Shown: positions 5,725 through 13,323 of the stretch, in pieces
How the letters are laid out: each line of letters opens with the position of its first letter
How positions within the stretch are numbered: position 1 is the stretch's first letter
DNA from: Pelotomaculum sp. UBA5255
GTDB lineage: Bacteria; Bacillota; Desulfotomaculia; Desulfotomaculales; Pelotomaculaceae
Direction of reading: 5' to 3'
Assembly (NCBI GenBank): GCA_002408725.1
Contig: DHTR01000073.1
Coordinates: 1-13,975, forward strand
Length of the DNA: 13,975 nt
Made by a program: the position numbers and the translations under genes
Notes under the pieces: model-generated
Database searches by the model: none
The model's input: the letters and a program-made list of their open reading frames with translations, nothing else
What the model was told of the DNA's origin: nothing

Positions 5725-7269
5725 TTGACAGCAGGCAAAAAGCCTTTGGTCCTGGTCATCCTGGACGGCTGGGGTTTAAGCTCCAGGGTGGAAGGGAACG
5801 CCATGGCCCGGGCCAATATACCTAATTTTAAACGGTTTCAATCAGATTACCCGCATTGCACCCTTACCTGCTCCGGGGAGGAGGTCGGGCTGCCGGAGGG
5901 CCAGATGGGCAACTCTGAAGTGGGGCACTTGAATATCGGCGCCGGTCGGGTTGTTTATCAGGAATTAACCCGGATTTCGCGGGCTGTCCGGGACGGGAGC
6001 TTTTTTGAGAACGAGGTCTTACTGGATGCGGTGAAGCATGCTAAAATGAACAACAAGTCCCTCCATCTGATGGGCTTGCTGTCGGACGGCGGGGTGCACA
6101 GCCACATCCATCATCTTTTGGCCCTGCTGGACCTGGCTGCCGGGCAACACCTGCGCAAGGTCTTTGTCCATGCTTTCCTGGATGGGCGTGACGTGCCGCC
6201 GGTGAGCGCCAGGGAATATTTTGAATCCCTCAGGCAAAAACTAAATGAGCTGGGCTTTGTCGTGGCAACCGTGATGGGCCGCTATTACGCCATGGACCGG
6301 GACCGGCGCTGGGATCGTACCGAAAGGGCCTACAACGCCATGGTCTTTGGCGAGGGCATCCAGGCTGGCGACCCGATGGAAGCGATTGACCTCGGTTACG
6401 GAAGGGGAGAAACAGACGAGTTTATTCAGCCCACCGTGATTATGGATGGTACGGGCGGACCCGTTGCCAGAGTGGAGGATGGGGACGCCGTGGTTTTCTT
6501 CAATTTCCGGCCCGACCGGGCCCGCCAGATTTCCAGGGCCTTCGTGGACAGGGATTTTACCGACTTCAACCGGAAAACCCGCTACCCGAAAGTGCACTTC
6601 ACCTGTATGACCCTTTACGACAAGACCATAGAAGCACCGGTGGCTTTCCGGGCCCAGACCCTACAAAACACCCTCGGGGAAGTGCTGAGCAAAAGCGGCA
6701 TTGCCCAGCTTCGCATGGCTGAAACAGAAAAATACGCCCACGTCACATTTTTTTTTAACGGTGGCGTGGAAGAACCCAATCCCGGCGAGGAGCGCCTTCT
6801 GGTTCCTTCGCCCAAAGTGGCGACATACGACCTCAAGCCTGAGATGAGCGCCTGCGAGGTTACCGAAAGATTCCTGGAGCAGCTGGGACGAAACAAATAT
6901 GGTGTGATTATAATGAACTACGCGAATCCCGACATGGTCGGACACACCGGGGACATGGAAGCGGCGGTCAGCGCCCTGGAAACCGTGGACCGCTGCCTGG
7001 GCAAACTGGTTCGAGCCGTGCTGGGAAAAGGAGGCACGGTCCTGATCACGGCGGACCACGGCAACGCGGACGAGATGAAGGACGAAAAAGGAGACACTTA
7101 TACCGCCCACAGCACCAACCCGGTTCCGTTTATTTTGATTGATCAGGATACCACCGGTCTAGCCCTGCGGAACGGCAGCCTGGAAGACATTGCTCCGACC
7201 ATCCTCGACCTGCTGAACATCCCCAGGCCGGAGGAGATGACCGGTGCTACACTTATTCAAAGGCGATAG
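5725..7269 (+). CDS. gpmI: 2,3-bisphosphoglycerate-independent phosphoglycerate mutase
   Basis: Interconverts 3- and 2-phosphoglycerate through a phosphoserine intermediate, using two divalent metals (usually Mn2+); alkaline-phosphatase superfamily, cytoplasmic. Visible motifs: VILDGWG at the N-terminus (metal ligand Asp), QMGNSEVGHLNIGAGR with the nucleophile Ser64, DGRDVPP, FNFRPDRARQ, and in the C-terminal half ADHGNADEM and AHSTNPVPF (metal and active-site His/Asp). From TTG 5725 the protein has 514 aa, normal for the family. The frame is also open to a TTG at 5710, but GGAGG at 5712-5716 lies 8 nt before TTG 5725 and would be inside the longer version. An unusual, element-like 368-nt spacer precedes it, and eno follows after 62 nt. 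Confidence 0.96.
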   Translation: MTAGKKPLVLVILDGWGLSSRVEGNAMARANIPNFKRFQSDYPHCTLTCSGEEVGLPEGQMGNSEVGHLNIGAGRVVYQELTRISRAVRDGSFFENEVLLDAVKHAKMNNKSLHLMGLLSDGGVHSHIHHLLALLDLAAGQHLRKVFVHAFLDGRDVPPVSAREYFESLRQKLNELGFVVATVMGRYYAMDRDRRWDRTERAYNAMVFGEGIQAGDPMEAIDLGYGRGETDEFIQPTVIMDGTGGPVARVEDGDAVVFFNFRPDRARQISRAFVDRDFTDFNRKTRYPKVHFTCMTLYDKTIEAPVAFRAQTLQNTLGEVLSKSGIAQLRMAETEKYAHVTFFFNGGVEEPNPGEERLLVPSPKVATYDLKPEMSACEVTERFLEQLGRNKYGVIIMNYANPDMVGHTGDMEAAVSALETVDRCLGKLVRAVLGKGGTVLITADHGNADEMKDEKGDTYTAHSTNPVPFILIDQDTTGLALRNGSLEDIAPTILDLLNIPRPEEMTGATLIQRR

Positions 7270-7331
7270 AAACCGAAAAGACAAGGGGCCGCTTTTTCAG
7301 CAGATTTCGAAACAAGAGGAGGAAACAGCCT

Positions 7332-8621
7332 GTGTCCACAATCATTGATGAAATTCTCGCCCGGGAAATCCTTGATTCCCGCGGCAATCCCACCATTGAA
7401 GTTGAGATTTACCTGGAAGACGGAAGCATGGGAAGGGCAGCCATCCCCTCCGGGGCATCCACCGGCACCCGCGAGGCCGTTGAACTTCGGGACGGTGATG
7501 AGGGGCGGTTTTCCGGCAAGGGAGTCTTGAAAGCAGTCGACAACGTTAACAGCATCCTGGCTCCGGAAATCACCGGGTACGATGCCACCGATCAGCTTGG
7601 TATCGACCAGGCCATGATCGAACTGGACGGCACGCCCAATAAGAGCAAACTGGGCGCCAACGCCATCCTGGGTGTCTCTCTGGCTGCTGCCAAAGCCGCC
7701 GCCTGGGCCCTGGGCCTCCCCCTGTACCAGTACATCGGTGGAGCCAACGCAAAAGTGCTGCCGGTGCCGATGATGAACATATTAAATGGAGGGAAGCATG
7801 CCGACAACAACGTGGACATCCAGGAATTTATGATTATGCCCGTGGGTGCCCCAAACTTTGCCGAAGCCTTTAGAATGGGGGCGGAAGTGTACCACAAGCT
7901 AAAAAACGTCCTGAAGAAAAAAGGGCTGAGCGCCTCCGTGGGCGACGAAGGCGGTTTTGCGCCGATGCTGGATTCCAACGAAGACGCACTTTCGGTTATT
8001 ATGGAAGCTATTGAGGCTGCCGGCTACAGGCCCGGCGAAGATGTCGCGCTGGCCCTGGACCCCGCCGCCACCGAGTTCTATAAAGACGGCAAATATGTCT
8101 TTGAAGCTGAAGGGAAAAGCCGCACTGCAGAAGAAATGGTCGAGTACTACGCCATGCTGGCAAGTAAATACCCCATCCTTTCCATTGAGGACGGCCTGGC
8201 CGAAGACGACTGGGACGGGTGGCGCAAGCTCACCGAGCGACTGGGCAAGCAGGTGCAGCTTGTTGGAGACGACATCTTTGTTACAAATACGGAACTCTTG
8301 AGCCACGGGATTAAGGCCGGGGTGGCCAACTCCATTTTGATTAAGCTAAACCAGATTGGCACTCTGACCGAGTCCCTGGATGCCATCGAGATGGCCAGGC
8401 AGGCCGGATACACCGCCGTGGTCTCACACCGTTCCGGCGAGACGGAGGACACCACCATTGCCGACCTGGTAGTTGCCACAAACGCCGGCCAGATCAAAAC
8501 CGGCGCTCCCGCACGCACGGACCGTGTCGCCAAGTACAACCAACTGCTCAGGATTGAAGAGGAACTGGGGGACCTGGCTGTTTATAAAGGAATCAAAAGT
8601 CTTTACAGCCTCCGTTATTAG
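7332..8621 (+). CDS. eno: Enolase (phosphopyruvate hydratase)
   Basis: Dehydrates 2-phosphoglycerate to phosphoenolpyruvate with Mg2+; usually an octamer in Gram-positive bacteria. The 429 aa match the family length. Visible landmarks: DSRGNPTIEVE near the N-terminus, SGASTG (the mobile active-site loop), GGKHADNNVDIQEFMIMP, SVGDEGGFAP (catalytic Glu region), and the metal ligands in LALDPAA, SIEDGLAEDDW and LVGDDIFVTN. They are followed by the catalytic Lys in ILIKLNQIGT and by SHRSGETED. GTG 7332 is preceded by AGAGGAGG (7315-7322) at 9-nt spacing. It is the last glycolytic gene of the cluster. No obvious terminator follows, so some transcripts may continue into secG. Confidence 0.98.
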   Translation: MSTIIDEILAREILDSRGNPTIEVEIYLEDGSMGRAAIPSGASTGTREAVELRDGDEGRFSGKGVLKAVDNVNSILAPEITGYDATDQLGIDQAMIELDGTPNKSKLGANAILGVSLAAAKAAAWALGLPLYQYIGGANAKVLPVPMMNILNGGKHADNNVDIQEFMIMPVGAPNFAEAFRMGAEVYHKLKNVLKKKGLSASVGDEGGFAPMLDSNEDALSVIMEAIEAAGYRPGEDVALALDPAATEFYKDGKYVFEAEGKSRTAEEMVEYYAMLASKYPILSIEDGLAEDDWDGWRKLTERLGKQVQLVGDDIFVTNTELLSHGIKAGVANSILIKLNQIGTLTESLDAIEMARQAGYTAVVSHRSGETEDTTIADLVVATNAGQIKTGAPARTDRVAKYNQLLRIEEELGDLAVYKGIKSLYSLRY

Positions 8622-8672
8622 TTTCTAGCGTAACTGGTTCTCTCATAACTGTAAATTATTTGCGGCATATAA

Positions 8673-8701
8673 TTGTCAGGCCTATAAACGTGTGATATAA
8701 T
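8673..8701 (+). promoter_or_regulatory. sigma-A promoter of secG
   Basis: TTGTCA (8673-8678), a 17-nt spacer, and a consensus TATAAT (8696-8701). The predicted transcript starts near 8708, at the base of the small hairpin before secG. Confidence 0.8.
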
Positions 8702-8706
8702 TGCTT

Positions 8707-8722
8707 CGGCACACTCGTGCCG
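8707..8722 (+). promoter_or_regulatory. 5'-end hairpin of the secG mRNA
   Basis: CGGCAC (8707-8712), loop ACTC, GTGCCG (8717-8722): a perfect 6-bp GC-rich stem placed at the predicted transcript 5' end and directly before the GGGGAGGTG ribosome binding site. It could protect the 5' end of the message or modulate translation. Confidence 0.6.
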
Positions 8723-8735
8723 GGGAGGTGAGTTT

Positions 8736-8972
8736 GTGGGAGTTGTTAAAATCATCTTTACTGTCCTGCATGTGCTTTGTGCGATCGCTCTTATTGCTAC
8801 AGTGATTCTACAGTCCGGCAAGAGCGCCGGCCTTTCCGGGGCTATCGCCGGGGGAGCGGAGACCCTGTTTGGCGGAAAGAAAAAGGGTCTGGACGAACTG
8901 CTAAGCAAGGTGACTGTTGGCGTAGCCATTTTGTTTGCGGCAACCGCCCTGTTATTGGTGATCTGGGAATAA
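8736..8972 (+). CDS. secG: Preprotein translocase subunit SecG
   Basis: Small membrane subunit of the SecYEG channel that assists SecA-driven protein export. The 78 aa show two transmembrane helices, roughly residues 4-26 and 57-76. Between them is the typical loop with QSGKSAGLSGAIAGGAETLFG, followed by KKKGLDELLSKVT. GTG 8736 sits 7 nt after GGAGG (8724-8728). It has its own promoter and a good terminator, so it can be made independently of eno. Its position next to eno and near smpB matches the common Firmicutes arrangement. Confidence 0.95.
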   Translation: MGVVKIIFTVLHVLCAIALIATVILQSGKSAGLSGAIAGGAETLFGGKKKGLDELLSKVTVGVAILFAATALLLVIWE

Positions 8973-9011
8973 AATCGAAATCATTTTAAAATACAGAAAA
9001 CAAGTGATCAG

Positions 9012-9036
9012 AAGCGTCGGTCTCCGGCGCTTTTTT
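9012..9036 (+). terminator. Intrinsic terminator after secG
   Basis: AAGCGTCGG (9012-9020), loop TCT, CCGGCGCTT (9024-9032): a 9-bp stem with one G-U pair running into a six-T tract (9031-9036). A classical rho-independent terminator. Confidence 0.9.
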
Positions 9037-9058
9037 AAATCACGTCCCATAGCAAAAG

Positions 9059-9087
9059 TTGCCAACCAGAGGTTGTTTTAGTAAAAT
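9059..9087 (+). promoter_or_regulatory. sigma-A promoter of the thioesterase gene
   Basis: TTGCCA (9059-9064), a 17-nt spacer, and TAAAAT (9082-9087), located between the secG terminator and the thioesterase start. Confidence 0.65.
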
Positions 9088-9126
9088 GGATAAGGTAGGG
9101 AACCGAACCAGAAAGAAGGGAAGCAG

Positions 9127-9603
9127 ATGCCCAAATCCCCGCGTGAAGACAGCATGTGCTTTGCATGCAGCCCCCGTAACCCGATCGGTCTCAAGCTTGT
9201 GTTTGAGCAGGACGGGGACATTTCCCGCACAACTTTTGTGGGGGGGCCCGAGCACCAGGGCTGGAAAGGTGTGATCCACGGAGGCCTGATTGCCACGCTG
9301 CTCGATGAGGTTATGGCCCAGTGGCTGTGGGCTAGAAATATCTTCATCATGACCGCTGAAATGACCACCCGCTACAGCGCCGCCTCACCCATTGGGGTAA
9401 AGCTGAACGTTGAAGGTAAACGGGTATCAGAAAGGGGCCGCCTGATTCTGATGGAGGCCTGGGTCACGCTGCCCGACGGGACTGTGTCTGCCCGGGCCAA
9501 GGCTAAATTTCTGAAAGTAAAACCTGAAGACCTTTCGAAAGGAGCGGCGCCGCTTGAACAGAACGGAAGCACTGTCATTGCTGAAAAAAAACCTGACCAC
9601 TAA
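9127..9603 (+). CDS. Hotdog-fold (PaaI-type) acyl-CoA thioesterase family protein
   Basis: Probably hydrolyses an acyl-CoA or related thioester; the substrate cannot be told from sequence. The 158 aa begin with a CFACSPRNPIGLKL segment, the cysteine-containing N-terminal motif common in this subfamily. GWKGVIHGGLIATLLDEVMA follows, with HGG at 51-53 and the acidic residues D60 and E61 expected at the active site of PaaI-like hotdog enzymes. The remainder (TAEMTTRYSAASPIG, GRLILMEAWVTLPDGTVSARAKAKFLKV) matches the hotdog beta-sheet. ATG 9127 follows AAGGGAAG with short spacing. It has its own promoter. It occupies the position between secG and smpB where rnr often lies in Firmicutes. Confidence 0.85.
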   Translation: MPKSPREDSMCFACSPRNPIGLKLVFEQDGDISRTTFVGGPEHQGWKGVIHGGLIATLLDEVMAQWLWARNIFIMTAEMTTRYSAASPIGVKLNVEGKRVSERGRLILMEAWVTLPDGTVSARAKAKFLKVKPEDLSKGAAPLEQNGSTVIAEKKPDH

Positions 9604-9640
9604 GAATTTGTTTAATCATTGTCTAAAGAAATATTTTAGG

Positions 9641-9677
9641 GTGATATTATCACAGAATGAACACAGCTTGCGTGATA
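9641..9677. promoter_or_regulatory. Possible operator: GTGATA palindrome plus third half-site
   Basis: GTGATATTATCAC (9641-9653) is a perfect palindrome, and a third GTGATA (9672-9677) starts 31 bp after the first, just upstream of the smpB -35. About three helical turns separate the direct copies. Cooperative binding of a regulator is possible; none is identified. Confidence 0.35.
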
Positions 9678-9683
9678 ACGTTC

Positions 9684-9711
9684 TTGACAAAGCGTAGGGG
9701 GATGCTATAAT
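9684..9711 (+). promoter_or_regulatory. Strong sigma-A promoter for smpB-ssrA
   Basis: Perfect consensus TTGACA (9684-9689) and TATAAT (9706-9711) with a 16-nt spacer. It should start transcription near 9718 and drive smpB, and by read-through the tmRNA gene. Confidence 0.88.
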
Positions 9712-9751
9712 AACACTACACGACAATCATTATCGGACTATTTTAACTTTG

Positions 9752-9786
9752 CCCTTACCCCTACCGGAAAAGGGTTTGTTTTTTCA
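9752..9786 (+). promoter_or_regulatory. Attenuator-like structure in the smpB leader
   Basis: CCCTT (9752-9756) can pair with AAGGG (9770-9774), followed by TTTGTTTTTT, within the roughly 80-nt untranslated leader. The stem is short, so termination would be weak or conditional. Confidence 0.35.
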
Positions 9787-9797
9787 GGAGAGCTGTC

Positions 9798-10259
9798 ATG
9801 AATGTAAAAACCGTTACAGAAAATAGAAAGGCCAGGCACGAGTATCACATCCTGGAAACCTTCGAGGCCGGTCTAGCCCTGACCGGGACCGAGGTAAAAT
9901 CGCTGCGCGTCGGCAAGGCCAACCTGCAGGACAGCTATGCCCGCGTTGAAAATGCTGAGCTAATGCTGTATAATATGCATATAAGCCCTTACGAGCAGGG
10001 GAACCAATTTAACCACGAGCCCAAGCGCACCCGCAAACTGCTGATGCACAAGCAGGAAATCATGCGGCTTCTCGGCAAGACCCGAGAAAAGGGCCTGGCG
10101 CTGGTTCCGCTGAAGGTGTACTTCAAGAACGGCCTGGCCAAGATTGAACTGGCCCTGGCCAAAGGCAAGAAGCTCTACGACCGGAGGGATGACATTGCCG
10201 CCAGGGACGCGCGGCGGGAAATGGACCGGGCTATAAAAGAAAGGTCCAGAATCAACTAG
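9798..10259 (+). CDS. smpB: SsrA-binding protein SmpB
   Basis: Binds the tRNA-like domain of tmRNA and brings it to stalled ribosomes for trans-translation. The 153 aa have the family length. The OB-fold core shows TGTEVKSLR (30-37) and DSYARV; the middle has SPYEQGNQFNHEPKRTRKLL; the basic C-terminal tail GKKLYDRRDDIAARDARREM should form the helix that enters the empty mRNA channel. In that tail Tyr127 stands where several family members, including E. coli, have His. ATG 9798 lies 7 nt after AGGAG (9786-9790). The tmRNA gene follows only 20 nt after the stop, so the two partners are very likely co-transcribed. Confidence 0.97.
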   Translation: MNVKTVTENRKARHEYHILETFEAGLALTGTEVKSLRVGKANLQDSYARVENAELMLYNMHISPYEQGNQFNHEPKRTRKLLMHKQEIMRLLGKTREKGLALVPLKVYFKNGLAKIELALAKGKKLYDRRDDIAARDARREMDRAIKERSRIN

Positions 10260-10279
10260 GGTTTCAAGATTATAATCAT

Positions 10280-10629
10280 GGGGGCGCACTGGTTTCGACG
10301 GGGGAAGCGGTGGCAGGAGGAGCGAGCCGGGGTTCCATCAGCCCGTTAAACGGTGGGAAACATTAATTGCCAATAACGAATACGCTTTAGCAGCTTAAAG
10401 GCTGTCTAACCTCCTACCCGCGCTGGGCCCGTGGCCTGGGCTAGGAGGTCATTAAACGGGCTGGCTTGAGTCCAATTCTCGGAGGGTTCAAGTAAGATTC
10501 ATCGAGATAGTTCCAATGGAGCTTGGCTATAAGCGCCTGCGGACCGAAATCTAAAGTATAGCCTGCGCTCGGAGATTCTCCTGTGGTCGGTCTTCCGGAC
10601 GGTGGGTTCGATTCCCCCCGCCTCCACCA
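10280..10629 (+). ncRNA. ssrA: Transfer-messenger RNA (tmRNA, 10Sa RNA)
   Basis: Acts as both tRNA(Ala) and mRNA to release stalled ribosomes and tag the unfinished protein for proteolysis. The 5' arm GGGGGCG (10280-10286) pairs with CGCCTCC (10619-10625), followed by discriminator A and an encoded CCA (10627-10629). TGGTTTCGACGGGG near the 5' end and GGTTCGATTCC near the 3' end are tmRNA signatures. The tag frame begins at resume codon GCC 10369 and ends at TAA 10396-10398. It encodes ANNEYALAA, which carries the -ALAA degron recognised by ClpXP-type proteases. The T-stem GTGGG/CCCCC has one non-pairing position (T10603 against C10617). The total of 350 nt is normal. No separate promoter with a proper -35 is evident, so it is probably processed from an smpB-ssrA transcript. 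Confidence 0.97.
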
Positions 10630-10637
10630 GATAATCT

Positions 10638-10684
10638 ACCATCTATTGATAAAAAGAATTTTATCGGTGGGTGGTTTTTATTTT
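10638..10684 (+). terminator. Strong terminator after ssrA
   Basis: A 17-bp stem (10638-10654 with 10659-10675) with several G-U pairs and tetraloop AGAA, followed by TTTTATTTTG. It ends the smpB-ssrA transcript and marks the last feature of the core segment. Confidence 0.9.
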
Positions 10685-10702
10685 GCCGTTAATAAGATAG
10701 AA

Positions 10703-10733
10703 CCCCTGCATTTTTCATGGTATTGGCAGGGGG
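10703..10733 (-). terminator. Possible terminator for the leftward restriction gene
   Basis: CCCCTGC (10703-10709) and GCAGGGG (10726-10732) form a 7-bp GC stem with a 16-nt loop. Read leftward it is followed by TTCTATCTTATT, a weak U-rich tract. It lies about 80 nt beyond the res stop codon, between converging transcripts. Confidence 0.4.
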
Positions 10734-10786
10734 TAATCGTTAAAAGTTAGTAGGGGTGTGCATTGTCCGCTGGCAATCGTTGAAAG
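10734..10786. repeat. Imperfect direct repeat at the island boundary
   Basis: TAATCGTTAAAAG (10734-10746) recurs as CAATCGTTGAAAG (10774-10786), 40 bp later with two differences; similarity continues weakly downstream of both. It lies between the ssrA terminator and the - strand restriction gene and could be a scar of an insertion. The rest of the 10685-10815 gap holds no recognisable gene. Confidence 0.45.
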
Positions 10787-10815
10787 ATTGGAGGAAACGT
10801 TAAATATTTGCCCCA

Positions 10816-13323
10816 TCAGTCTTCCCGCACAGCATCTGTATCGAAAATTCTATCAAGCTCCTCGTTTGATGTTATGCCACGAACCTTATTCCTGACCGTC
10901 GTTTTTTCCATATCTAGTCGATAGAAATGCTCATGACCGTCTACACCTTTTTTTAGGCGGATAAGCTGAATCCTACCAAATTTATCCCAGTGTTTCTCTG
11001 CAAACTTCGCTAAACCCACTGCCTTGGGATAATTATCTTTGCGGCTGGGGTCATGCGGTTCCAGAATATCGAAAATGTAGCCCTGTACATCTGCTCTAAC
11101 AACCACTAAATCCGGGAACATAGAAGTGGTAACACCGCTAACTTCATATGGGATTTCAAGTGACCACTTTTTACGATCGAGATTGCGCAACCAGCAGACA
11201 GCACCGTTTTTAAGTTCTTCTTCAATAACTCCGCTCTCCCAACGGTTTAGTGATGTTTGGAATGTGTCGTCCTCAGAACAATAAAGGTGCTGTTCAAACT
11301 TAATGCTATCATTCGGTACAGAAAAATCGATTGAATCCGGCAATACCCATGGCACAGCTATCGGTTGCGCAGAAGCATTGATTAATCTTTCATAAACATT
11401 TTTTCGTGCCTCGTTCACTCTCGCAATGGAGCGCTTATTGTTTTCGTAGAGATCAATGAATTTTTCCTCTGCCAGGGCCTCTATTCGTTCCATAGCATCC
11501 GTATCGCTTGTGAGAACAATAATTTCTTTTTTTATATCGATATGGTCACGGCTACTGTGCCGAATCCAATATTCCTTGTGCAAGCCTTCACCCAACAGTT
11601 TTCCGGCTTGTTCAAAATATCGAGAAATATCGAACCCCGATACTGTCATCGTCTGTGTTGCTTCATCAAAGGAATAGGCATTGTCTCCATACTCAAATAT
11701 TAGTGTACTAAGAGTAAATCCGGTGATTGCGGCATCTCGACTGTCAAAGCTGCCGCTTTCTTTTATCTGCGCAATTTCCTCATCCATTTTTGACAAAATT
11801 GCATTTCTAACGATCTTTTGTGCTCCCAAATCAATGCCGTCCATTGTCAGTGCGCGGGAAAGCTGTATTAACAACTTAAGCGGTGTCTGTTTGCGGGATG
11901 AATCTACCCGATAAGTGACGAGGTTATCCATTGCATCAAACACGTCGGCATAGGCAAGGTTGCGACCAAGTGTAACAAGCTCTTTGTTGGTACCTGTTTC
12001 GGCGGGCATAGCCGACTCACTATCGCGCAGAGCATTAACCACGTTTTTCACTGTCTCTTCGTTAAAGTACGGAAGAAACAGACTGACGTTATTAAGTTCA
12101 GCATCGGAAGCAACTCTTCTCGCTAAAGGAGTGCGAATCATGCGACCCAAAAGCTGCGCAATATAAGTATAGTCCTGTGCACTGCGGAACGACATCATAG
12201 TTTCAGCACGTGGACAGTCCCAACCTGTGGAAAGGTTCATTTTGAAGAACACTATCTTCACATTTTCTTCGTATTCAATTCGAGAAGCCTCAATTTGCTT
12301 AATTTCGATGCCACGCACTTTAATAGTGCCACGGTCATTAAAGGTATGCACCACTTCACCAGGCAGTAATTTGCGCCCCAATGATTCCTCAAGTAAATCA
12401 ATACAAGCCCCCATATCAGTATGGGTTACTTCTCGTTCGTTGCCATCTTCGACTTGAACAACGAGAATAGGATTTATCATTTTCTCGTTTTCGCGTTCAC
12501 AGTAAGCTGTCCAATGAGAGCATTTTTTAAGCCAATTTTCTACCGCACCCTTGAACATGGTCATTTCGGCACTAAGTTGAATATCCGGGAAATGAATGAT
12601 GATTCTGTCCTTTAAAAGTCCGGATTCACGCACCTGCTCAGGCGGAACGATGACTTTTTGCACTGTCGATGTTGTTCCAGCGATTAAGCTATCAAATCTC
12701 TGGGGTGTCGCGGTCACGCCGATAACAAGAGGCATAATGCAAAGCCCGTCGTCCTTACTTCCTTTGATGAATTTCTGCATGATGGACTGCGCCTTATTCT
12801 CCGCTTGAATGGATGTGTAGGCGCCTCTATGTGCCTCATCGATCACCACATAAAACTGCTTTGGATTATGTTTGGCAGTATTAGTGAGTGTTTCCCAAAT
12901 GGAATACTGCCGCTTATCAGACGTTCCCGTAAGCAACTTGTCAGAACCGAGTTTTTGTGTATTCAGAAAATAAATGCGACCACCTTCCAAATACTCGGCG
13001 CTAAAATTTGAATCGATAGTTACTAGATCCCTTACACGGATCTTATCAGACTTGCTTTCAATTTTAAGTCTTGTTTGTTCATTGAGTTCCGGTGAATCGG
13101 AAAGCCAAACAAACACCGAATCTGGTTCGCCGATGTTATCTGCGCTTCCATACAGAATTTCTTCAAAAAGTGTGGTCATGACGATGGTTTTTCCCGAACC
13201 TGTAGGTGCGGAAAAGGAAATCACCTGTGGGTCACGTTCGCTCCACATTAAGTGTGCCTTAGTGATCTTTTCGTGCAATTCGGCAAGAGCCGTTTCCTGA
13301 AACGCAAATAATGAATCTCTCAT
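10816..13323 (-). CDS. Type III restriction enzyme Res subunit (SF2 helicase/nuclease)
   Basis: Predicted ATP-dependent translocase and endonuclease of a type III-like restriction system, which acts on foreign DNA together with a Mod subunit that reads the target. The 835 aa show superfamily 2 motifs: Walker A SAPTGSGKT (38-46), DEAH box VVIDEAHRG (about 159-167), motif III region GVTATPQRF (202-210), NLSTGWDCPRAE (363-374) and motif VI QLLGRMIRTP (390-399). Near the C-terminus, FPDLVVV and FDILEPHD (Asp about 738, Glu about 755) resemble a PD-(D/E)xK nuclease core in which ExK is replaced by ExH. ATG 13323 follows the mod-remnant stop with no gap and has GGAGGG upstream, so translation was coupled to mod. 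The gene is intact, but its partner is broken. The DNA is clearly more AT-rich than the glycolytic segment, which suggests acquisition. Confidence 0.82.
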   Translation of the reverse strand: MRDSLFAFQETALAELHEKITKAHLMWSERDPQVISFSAPTGSGKTIVMTTLFEEILYGSADNIGEPDSVFVWLSDSPELNEQTRLKIESKSDKIRVRDLVTIDSNFSAEYLEGGRIYFLNTQKLGSDKLLTGTSDKRQYSIWETLTNTAKHNPKQFYVVIDEAHRGAYTSIQAENKAQSIMQKFIKGSKDDGLCIMPLVIGVTATPQRFDSLIAGTTSTVQKVIVPPEQVRESGLLKDRIIIHFPDIQLSAEMTMFKGAVENWLKKCSHWTAYCERENEKMINPILVVQVEDGNEREVTHTDMGACIDLLEESLGRKLLPGEVVHTFNDRGTIKVRGIEIKQIEASRIEYEENVKIVFFKMNLSTGWDCPRAETMMSFRSAQDYTYIAQLLGRMIRTPLARRVASDAELNNVSLFLPYFNEETVKNVVNALRDSESAMPAETGTNKELVTLGRNLAYADVFDAMDNLVTYRVDSSRKQTPLKLLIQLSRALTMDGIDLGAQKIVRNAILSKMDEEIAQIKESGSFDSRDAAITGFTLSTLIFEYGDNAYSFDEATQTMTVSGFDISRYFEQAGKLLGEGLHKEYWIRHSSRDHIDIKKEIIVLTSDTDAMERIEALAEEKFIDLYENNKRSIARVNEARKNVYERLINASAQPIAVPWVLPDSIDFSVPNDSIKFEQHLYCSEDDTFQTSLNRWESGVIEEELKNGAVCWLRNLDRKKWSLEIPYEVSGVTTSMFPDLVVVRADVQGYIFDILEPHDPSRKDNYPKAVGLAKFAEKHWDKFGRIQLIRLKKGVDGHEHFYRLDMEKTTVRNKVRGITSNEELDRIFDTDAVRED

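Noticed and set aside
10271..10276. Perfect TATAAT just before ssrA as a private tmRNA promoter
   Set aside because: It ends only 3 nt before the mature 5' end, so transcription would start inside the acceptor stem, and no -35 lies 16-18 nt upstream.
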